This document shows positions 59,016 through 64,000 of a DNA stretch of 64,000 bases, piece by piece. Both the position numbers and the translations under genes were made by a program. Source of the DNA: Streptomyces sp. TRM68367 (GTDB lineage Bacteria > Actinomycetota > Actinomycetes > Streptomycetales > Streptomycetaceae); contig NZ_JACTVI010000020.1 of the NCBI RefSeq assembly GCF_014495685.1, positions 46,796 through 110,795 on the forward strand, given 5' to 3'. Each line of letters starts with the position of its first letter. Position 1 is the first letter of the stretch. Below the pieces are notes generated by a model. It saw only the letters and a list, made by a program, of their open reading frames with translations, made no database searches and was not told the origin of the DNA.

Positions 59016-60632
59016 TCAACTCTTCGGATATGGCCAGGCGTTGGGCAGACAGTGAATCCCGTCATGGTCCAGGAACTTTGTCTGCTGTTGCATGACCGGG
59101 GCGAGGTCGCCGTCCTTGTCGCAGGTGACGTGGCCGTAACCCAGCCGGTGGCCGATCTCGTGGTTGATCAGCATCTGGCGGTAGGCGTGGATCTGGTTGC
59201 CGTACGTCTTCGCGCCCTGCGCCCACCGATAGGCATTGATCATCACGCGCTGGGTGGCCGCCGAGTCGCACGACACGTTGTCCTCGGTCGTGTCCAGGCC
59301 GGACTTGGCACACCAGACGGCGGTGGTGCCGGGGCTGGCGAGGGTGATCACGAAGTCGGGCTCGCCGGAGTAGATGCGCTCGAAGGCACGCGCGCCGTTG
59401 TGCGCCCAGCTGCGGTCGTCGTTCAGCGTCTTCTGCACGGCCTGCGCGAAGAGTTCGCCGTCGAGGCCGAGCCCCTGCTCCACGTCCACGCGGTAGGTGT
59501 ACTTCTGCCCCGTGCCGGGCGCCCGGTCGATGCCGGGGATCGCGTCGAACTTTCCCGAGGCCTTGAGCGTGGCGCTGACCTCGTACTTCTGGTCCATCTT
59601 CTGGTCGTACGTCAGCATCGTGGCGCCCGGTGCGCCGGAGGGCGCCGGCCGCCCGTCCCCGCGCGTGGCGGAGTCCCGGGCGTCGAGGTCCGGGTCGGTG
59701 GCGGACTGCGACTGGAGGTCGCCGCCGTCGCGCTGGTCGGTGACCTGGCCGGCCACGGTGACGGCCAGCACGGTGGTGACGGCGGCGGCCGCGATGCCGG
59801 TGAAGGTCCGGCCCTTGGCGCCCTTGGCCTGCGCGGTCGGGCCGGTCGGCGGTGCGTCGTCGTCGGAGGTGTCGGGGCCGGCCTCGCGGCTGTGCAGGTC
59901 GGTGGCGGAGGCATACGGATCCGCCGACGCGGAGCCACGGCGCGCGAACGCGTCGTCGTCCTCGCCACGTCCAAAGTCGCCGGAGTCGAAGGCGTCGAGG
60001 TAGTCCTGCCGCGGCCCTGCCTGGGGCGCCTGTCGCTGCCGCGGTACGGGCGCCGGACCGGCCTCCGCGGGGGTCCCGTACCCGCCCCCCAACTCGCCCC
60101 AGCCGCCATCATGTTCACGCTGCTCGGGATGGCCGCCGCGCACTCGGGGGACACCGCGCGCGGGGGTGCCGTCGGCCAGCCGCGGGAACCCGTGAGCGGG
60201 GGTTCCGTCGGGCATTCGGGGCACCCCGCGCGCGGGCGTACCGTCCGGCATACGCGGTCCGCCACCCGCGGGCGGGCCGTCGGCCAGCCGCGGGAAGCCA
60301 TGCGCGGGCGTGCCGTCCGGCAGCCGCGGACCTCCGTACCCCGGGGGTCCCGCTCCCCCCGCCGGCGGCATCGGCCGCGGTCCCCGCGCCGGCCAGGCAC
60401 CGGGCCCACCAGGGCCGCTCGCGCCAGGCCCGCCGGGCCCACCCGGACCGGGCCCGGCCGGGCCACGCGCACCAGGCACCGCGCCCGGCCCCGGCCGGCC
60501 TCCCTGACCGGCCCCCGGCCCAGCGTTCTGACCCTGCCCTTGCCCTTGTCCCGGTCGAAGACCGTCCCGCCTCGCAGTGGTGTCCACGGCGTCGCCCTTG
60601 GGGGCGGGGCCGCGTCGGCTGTGGCGTCCCAT
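59016..60632 (-). CDS. DUF3152-family membrane-anchored metzincin-like protein
   Basis: A 538-residue protein. The N-terminal ~230 residues are disordered, with Gln-Gly tracts and repeats of the kind GGPRMPDGTPARGVP / HGFPRLADGTPAHGF. A single helix (FTGIAAAAVTTVLAVTVAGQ, ~285-305) then crosses the membrane, placing the C-terminal DUF3152 domain outside. That domain ends in INHEIGHRLGYGHVTCDKDG, which holds HExxHxxGxxH, the full metzincin zinc signature, and the conserved Met-turn-like PVMQQQTK follows. Two Cys pairs (WCAKSG...VSCDS; VTC...HC) look like disulfides. M. tuberculosis Rv3207c is of the same family. Substrate unknown. It is adjacent to an alpha/beta hydrolase, 8 bp apart, same strand. 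Confidence 0.87.
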   Translation of the reverse strand: MGRHSRRGPAPKGDAVDTTARRDGLRPGQGQGQGQNAGPGAGQGGRPGPGAVPGARGPAGPGPGGPGGPGASGPGGPGAWPARGPRPMPPAGGAGPPGYGGPRLPDGTPAHGFPRLADGPPAGGGPRMPDGTPARGVPRMPDGTPAHGFPRLADGTPARGVPRVRGGHPEQREHDGGWGELGGGYGTPAEAGPAPVPRQRQAPQAGPRQDYLDAFDSGDFGRGEDDDAFARRGSASADPYASATDLHSREAGPDTSDDDAPPTGPTAQAKGAKGRTFTGIAAAAVTTVLAVTVAGQVTDQRDGGDLQSQSATDPDLDARDSATRGDGRPAPSGAPGATMLTYDQKMDQKYEVSATLKASGKFDAIPGIDRAPGTGQKYTYRVDVEQGLGLDGELFAQAVQKTLNDDRSWAHNGARAFERIYSGEPDFVITLASPGTTAVWCAKSGLDTTEDNVSCDSAATQRVMINAYRWAQGAKTYGNQIHAYRQMLINHEIGHRLGYGHVTCDKDGDLAPVMQQQTKFLDHDGIHCLPNAWPYPKS

Positions 60633-60640
60633 GTCGCGCC

Positions 60641-61699
60641 TCAGCCTCCCACGTTCTCGTCTATGGACCCACCGCCCGCGGCCTCACCCGCACCGGCGCC
60701 TGCACGGTAACCGTAGGACACGGACGCGCCCGCGCCGGTGTCCGACTCCTCGGCGTCCGCGAGGAGTTCACGAAAGACCATGGCCACCGTCTCGGGGTAC
60801 TCCATCATCGCCACGTGCCCCGCCTCCGGCAGGGTGACCAGCCGGGAGTCGCGGAAGGCGCGGGCCGCACGCTGGGCAATGCGGAAGCCGACGACCTGGT
60901 CACGGCCGCCGTAGATCAGGAGGGTCGGCGCGAGGACCCGTTCGGCCTGGCGCCAGAGCCCGTGCTGGCCGCCCAGCGTGTAGGCGTTGACGATCCCGCG
61001 CGCGGAACGCGCCATCGCGTCCCAGAAGTACGGCAGCCGCAGCCGCCGCTCCATCTCCTCCACTGCGTTGCGGAACGCCTCCGGGCTCACCCGCCCCGGA
61101 TCGCCGTAGCACAGCGCCAGCACGCCGCGGACCCGTTGCTCGGCCGTCCATTCCCTGGTGAGCCGGGTGAACAGCGGCGCCACGCCGGGCACCGCGAGCA
61201 GGGCCGTCGGCATGGCCGTGCGCTGCACGAGGATCTCCGGCAGCGCGGGCGAGACCAGCGTGAGCGTCCGGACGAGGTCGGGCCGCAGCGCGGCGATGCG
61301 GGTGGTGACCGCGCCGCCGAGTGAGTTCCCGAGGAGGTGGACGGGACCGCGGCCGGCCCCGTCGAGATAGCGGATCACGGCGCGCGCGTGCCCGGTGACC
61401 GAGTAGTCGCCGTCGTCCGGGGGCGGGGAGTCGCCGAAGCCCGGCAGGTCGACGGCCTCGGAGGCCACGACGTCGTCCAGCAGCGGCATCAGCGTCGACC
61501 AGTTCTGCGAGGAACCGCCGAGTCCGTGGACGTACAGCGCGGGCGGCAGCCCCTCGCGCGCGGGCTGCCTCGAACGCACCGTCAGCGTGATCCCGGGCAG
61601 CCCCACCGACCTGAGCCGCTCGCCTTCCGAAACCCTGACGGGCATCGCCTTCGGGAGCACATGGGAGGCCTGCGCGGACGGCAGCTCGGTCGAAGACAT
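60641..61699 (-). CDS. Alpha/beta-fold hydrolase
   Basis: A 352-residue alpha/beta hydrolase: oxyanion HGLGGSSQNWSTLMPLL, VDLPGFGDSPPPDDGDYS, nucleophile elbow LLGNSLGGAVTTRIAALRPD (Ser in GNSLGG), acid in LLIYGGRDQVVGFR and His in LPEAGHVAMMEYPE. No signal peptide. The C-terminal ~40 residues are Gly/Ala/Ser-rich and variable. Family members include esterases, haloperoxidase-like enzymes and C-C hydrolases; none can be assigned. ATG 61699. The stop is 8 bp from the DUF3152 start, so the two are co-transcribed with the hydrolase first. Confidence 0.9.
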   Translation of the reverse strand: MSSTELPSAQASHVLPKAMPVRVSEGERLRSVGLPGITLTVRSRQPAREGLPPALYVHGLGGSSQNWSTLMPLLDDVVASEAVDLPGFGDSPPPDDGDYSVTGHARAVIRYLDGAGRGPVHLLGNSLGGAVTTRIAALRPDLVRTLTLVSPALPEILVQRTAMPTALLAVPGVAPLFTRLTREWTAEQRVRGVLALCYGDPGRVSPEAFRNAVEEMERRLRLPYFWDAMARSARGIVNAYTLGGQHGLWRQAERVLAPTLLIYGGRDQVVGFRIAQRAARAFRDSRLVTLPEAGHVAMMEYPETVAMVFRELLADAEESDTGAGASVSYGYRAGAGAGEAAGGGSIDENVGG

Positions 61700-61890
61700 G
61701 CGGCAATGTTACGAGACGATCACGCGGTGGTTCATGTGTTCGGCGTCATAGGTTTCGGTCAATGGCACGACAGCGACGAGCAGGGCCGGATCACATAGCG
61801 CCCAGATCGCGCGTCTCATAGGCTCATACAGAGGGCACCCGCGTGTGACCCCTGCTTTCCTCAGGGACGTTCGTAGGAAGGGAGCCCATC

Positions 61891-62115
61891 ATGGCCGTAG
61901 ACCCCACCGATCCCGAGACCTTCGAGGACGAGGACGCTCAGGAGGCACAGGAGATCGCCGTCGAGGCTCCCGAGGTCGACGCGGCCGAGCAGCACGCGGA
62001 CCTCGCGCAGCAGCGCGACGACCGGCTGACCGGCGAGGACCAGGACCGCGCCAACGAGGCCGACCTGGCGGAACAGGCCCGGGTGATCTCCCTCGACGAA
62101 GACGACTACCGGTGA
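61891..62115 (+). CDS. Small acidic protein, conserved hypothetical
   Basis: A 74-residue, strongly acidic protein (DPTDPETFEDEDAQEAQEIA then VEAPEVDAAEQHADLAQQRD and ending RVISLDEDDYR), predicted helical and soluble. It recurs in streptomycetes between a divergent alpha/beta hydrolase and a TetR gene. ATG 61891 follows GGAAGGGAGC. No domain is recognised. The composition resembles antirestriction or DNA-mimic and Pup-like small proteins only superficially, and the C terminus lacks the Pup GGE/GGQ ending. Confidence 0.65.
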   Translation: MAVDPTDPETFEDEDAQEAQEIAVEAPEVDAAEQHADLAQQRDDRLTGEDQDRANEADLAEQARVISLDEDDYR

Positions 62116-62322
62116 CGCATACCGACGGTGTGCAACAGAAAGCGTTGCTGAGCAGGAAAGAGGACAAATCTTGCCCGCTCCGACCTGGTTTGAAACTTTC
62201 TGTCCGGCTTTCGCCGCTGTCCGGTCCATGAAATTCTGCGCTCGCACCGCGCACAGCACGGTTACCGAAAAGTACGATGGCCGCGCGGCGCACACCGCAA
62301 GTGGACGACTTTGGGAGGCGGC

Positions 62323-62970
62323 GTGACAGCCATCGAGCAGACAGAGGCGGTACGCCCGCGGGGCACGCGCCTGCCGCGTCGTGCCCGACGGAACCAGCTG
62401 CTGGGCGCCGCCCAGGAGGTCTTCGTGGCGCAGGGCTACCACGCGGCCGCGATGGACGACATCGCCGAGCGCGCCGGCGTGAGCAAGCCGGTGCTCTACC
62501 AGCACTTCCCGGGCAAGCTCGACCTCTATCTCGCGCTGCTGGACCAGCACTGCGAGTCGCTGATCCAGGCCGTACGGAACGCGCTCGCGTCGACGACCGA
62601 CAACAAGCAGCGCGTGCGGGCGACAATGGACGCCTACTTCGCGTACGTCGAGGACGACGGCGGCGCCTTCCGCCTGGTCTTCGAGTCCGACCTGACGAAC
62701 GAGCCCGCCGTGCGCGAGCGCGTCGACAAGGTCACCAACGAGTGCGCGGAGGCCATCTGCGACGTCATCGCCGAGGACACGGGCCTGTCGCGCGCGGAGT
62801 CGATGCTGCTGGCCTCCGGTCTCGGCGGCCTCGCGCAGGTGGTGGCCCGTTCCTGGCTGCACAGCGACCGCAGCGTGCCGCGCGACCAGGCGGTGCAGTT
62901 GCTGACCTCGCTGGCGTGGCGGGGCATCGCGGGCTTCCCGCTGCACGGGAGCGAGCAGCAGCACCACTGA
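62323..62970 (+). CDS. TetR-family regulator (Rv3208-like)
   Basis: A 215-residue TetR protein. DNA-binding domain: RRNQLLGAAQEVFVAQGYHA and MDDIAERAGVSKPVLYQHFPGKLDLY, a near-consensus TetR helix-turn-helix. The ligand/dimer domain includes FAYVEDDGGAFRLVFESDLT and LASGLGGLAQVVARSWLHSD, characteristic of the actinobacterial Rv3208 type, which lies beside a DUF3107 gene as here. GTG 62323 follows GGGAGGCGGC. The upstream gap (62116-62322) is its control region; I can see a possible TACGAT -10 at about 62271 but no solid operator. Targets unknown; fatty-acid or transport genes are regulated by related members. Confidence 0.9.
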   Translation: MTAIEQTEAVRPRGTRLPRRARRNQLLGAAQEVFVAQGYHAAAMDDIAERAGVSKPVLYQHFPGKLDLYLALLDQHCESLIQAVRNALASTTDNKQRVRATMDAYFAYVEDDGGAFRLVFESDLTNEPAVRERVDKVTNECAEAICDVIAEDTGLSRAESMLLASGLGGLAQVVARSWLHSDRSVPRDQAVQLLTSLAWRGIAGFPLHGSEQQHH

Positions 62971-63117
62971 CGGCGGCGCCGGCGGGGCTCTTGTTCCCAG
63001 CGATTGTTCGCTGTTGGCGTTCCCGGCGGGAGCGTGTACGTCCCCGCACCGGGCTAATGTGTGCTGGGTACGGCGCGGAAGGTCGCGCACTTCACTGACC
63101 GTCGGAGGGACATAGCC

Positions 63118-63345
63118 GTGGAGGTCAAGATCGGCGTGCAGCACGCGCCGCGCGAGATCGTTCTGGAGAGCGGTCAGAGCGCCGAGGAGGTCGAGCGCGT
63201 GGTGGCCGAGGCGCTGGCCGGAAAGTCGCAGCTGCTGAGCCTCGTGGACGAGCACGGCCGCAAGGTCCTGGTCCCGGCCGACCGCCTCGCGTACGTGGAG
63301 ATCGGCGAGCCGGCCCCGCGCAAGGTGGGCTTCGGCGCGCTGTAA
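63118..63345 (+). CDS. DUF3107 (TB9.4-like) small protein
   Basis: A 75-residue protein of the DUF3107 family: VEVKIGVQHAPREIVLESGQ, EEVERVVAEALAGKSQLLSL and the C-terminal VPADRLAYVEIGEPAPRKVGFG. It corresponds to the TB9.4 protein of mycobacteria (Rv3208A), a ribosome-sized soluble protein with unknown function. GTG 63118 follows GGAGGG at the usual distance; the frame from 63061 has no conservation. It is 147 bp behind the TetR gene and ends before a clean terminator. Confidence 0.87.
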   Translation: MEVKIGVQHAPREIVLESGQSAEEVERVVAEALAGKSQLLSLVDEHGRKVLVPADRLAYVEIGEPAPRKVGFGAL

Positions 63346-63411
63346 GCGCACGCCCAAGGCGCGGACAGCGGCGTGCAGTCACACGCCGCGGACGCCAGAA
63401 GCAGTCACAGG

Positions 63412-63443
63412 AAGGGCCCGGCGGCCAGCATCGCCGGGCCCTT
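63412..63443 (+). terminator. Terminator after DUF3107
   Basis: AAGGGCCCGGCG pairs with CGCCGGGCCCTT over 12 bp with an 8-base loop and a T run, 66 bp behind the stop codon. Confidence 0.85.
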
Positions 63444-63606
63444 TCCGCTGCCCGCGGCACCCGTCGGCCGCCGGTGGCCGGGCTCTGCCACCGCTCCTCC
63501 ACGGACGGCTCACAGTCGCGCACAGAGAATGATTGGATTCCGCAGGTCAGGGGTAAGACGGGCTACGACCGTTCCGGGCAGGCCGGCCGTGTGGGAGGGA
63601 CCCGAC

Positions 63607-63873
63607 ATGATCTTGGAAGCACTCAGCTCCGCGGTACTCGGCCTCGTTCTGGCGTGGGTGGCGACCCAGCGTCTGGGGCACCGCCTCCCGGCCCGTCCCC
63701 TGGTCCTGTCGACCGGCGTCGCGGGAGCCCTGCTGGGCGCCTTCCTCATGCACGGCGCCCTGGACGCGAGCACCCTGCTGGTCCTGCTCGGCGCGGCGGC
63801 CGTCTCCGTGGCGTCCGTCTCGCTGCTGCTGCGCCCCGCGGGAAGACTCCGCCGGCGATCGGCGACGGCCTGA
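63607..63873 (+). CDS. Small integral membrane protein
   Basis: An 88-residue protein with three hydrophobic segments: MILEALSSAVLGLVLAWVAT, LSTGVAGALLGAFLMHG and LLVLLGAAAVSVASVSLLL, and a basic C-terminal tail (RPAGRLRRRSATA). ATG 63607 follows GGGAGGGACCC. The longer frame from 63373 crosses the terminator and is not coding. This is a Streptomyces hypothetical seen downstream of DUF3107; resemblance to the GlsB/YeaQ/YmgE small-membrane family (three short helices) is possible but not firm. Confidence 0.75.
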   Translation: MILEALSSAVLGLVLAWVATQRLGHRLPARPLVLSTGVAGALLGAFLMHGALDASTLLVLLGAAAVSVASVSLLLRPAGRLRRRSATA

Positions 63874-63904
63874 GCCGCCGCCGTCGGCGGCGCCCCGGAC
63901 AGCA

Positions 63905-64000
63905 CTCCTAGACCCAATGCCGTGTAGTTAGGGCTTGCCGGGAAACAAGCCGTGGCTTCGGGCCTTGGTCCTCGTTGTTGTGGTATGGGGAGACCGGAGG
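63905..64000. other. AT-richer end of window, possible edge of an insertion element
   Basis: From about 63905 base composition drops well below the local GC level and the text (ATGCCGTGTAGTTAGGGC..., TTGTTGTGGTATGGGG) no longer looks like Streptomyces intergenic sequence. It may be the start of an IS element or another acquired segment that continues beyond the window. No gene can be read in the 95 bp available. Confidence 0.3.

Overview
The window is chromosomal DNA from a high-GC actinomycete, almost certainly a Streptomyces. Coding sequence is about 70 % GC with strong third-position GC bias, GTG starts are frequent, tRNA 3' CCA is not encoded, and the gene set is typical of the genus: WblC/WhiB7, AdnAB, mycoredoxin, UPF0182, DUF2342, DUF3107, DUF3152 and AIM24/TerD proteins. 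From memory of the Mycobacterium tuberculosis map, much of 14.5-63.3 kb follows the Rv3192-Rv3208A block (UPF0182, YlbL-type protease, DUF2342, ABC1 kinase, whiB7, uvrD2, mycoredoxin, nudC, adnAB, Atl, moeZ, DUF3152, TetR, DUF3107). This is therefore mostly ancestral actinobacterial core with Streptomyces-specific additions.

Layout. 1-1.1 kb is a scarred edge: the 3' end of a PucR/CdaR-like regulator, a frameshifted MarR remnant and a truncated MFS remnant. 1.2-7 kb holds an M50-like membrane protease, aroA, rsgA, an SMR efflux protein, a TetR regulator and hisN. A dead IS605-type tnpB (about 6.9-7.9 kb) is inserted immediately behind hisN. 8-12 kb has a CBS-domain protein, a Fur/PerR-type regulator with a good operator, and an ATPase-permease-lipoprotein ABC transporter of the SsuBCA/TauABC type. 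Two identical initiator tRNA-fMet genes flank a Sel1-repeat protein gene at 12-14.4 kb.

14.5-31 kb carries UPF0182, a PPA1309-type protein, a YlbL-like Lon/PDZ protease, a tiny membrane protein, an unlinked MoaE, an SDR epimerase, a DUF2342 zincin, a NUDIX hydrolase, a three-gene TerD/AIM24 operon, a YgjP-like metallopeptidase, an E1/ThiF-like protein and an ABC1 kinase. 31-45 kb is the antibiotic-, redox- and DNA-repair part: wblC with a long leader (WhiB7-type promoter, uORF, intrinsic terminator), UvrD2, mycoredoxin behind a textbook SigR promoter, NudC, an M20 dipeptidase and the AdnAB helicase-nuclease.

45-64 kb carries an alkyltransferase-like protein, a pseudokinase-flippase fusion, two tandem TAP-type lipoprotein hydrolases and MoeZ. 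It then has a four-gene operon that looks like a reduced Pel/galactosaminogalactan-type polysaccharide locus (PelF-like glycosyltransferase, polytopic membrane protein, epimerase, spherulin-4/GH135-like protein). The window closes with a DUF3152 metzincin-like protein, an alpha/beta hydrolase, a small acidic protein, a TetR/DUF3107 pair and a small membrane protein.

Non-coding points of note are a 48-bp tandem-repeat family at two 3'-flanking sites, many GC-rich convergent terminators, and recognisable Fur-, SigR- and WhiB7-type control sites. Gene functions come from reading motifs; no database search was run.
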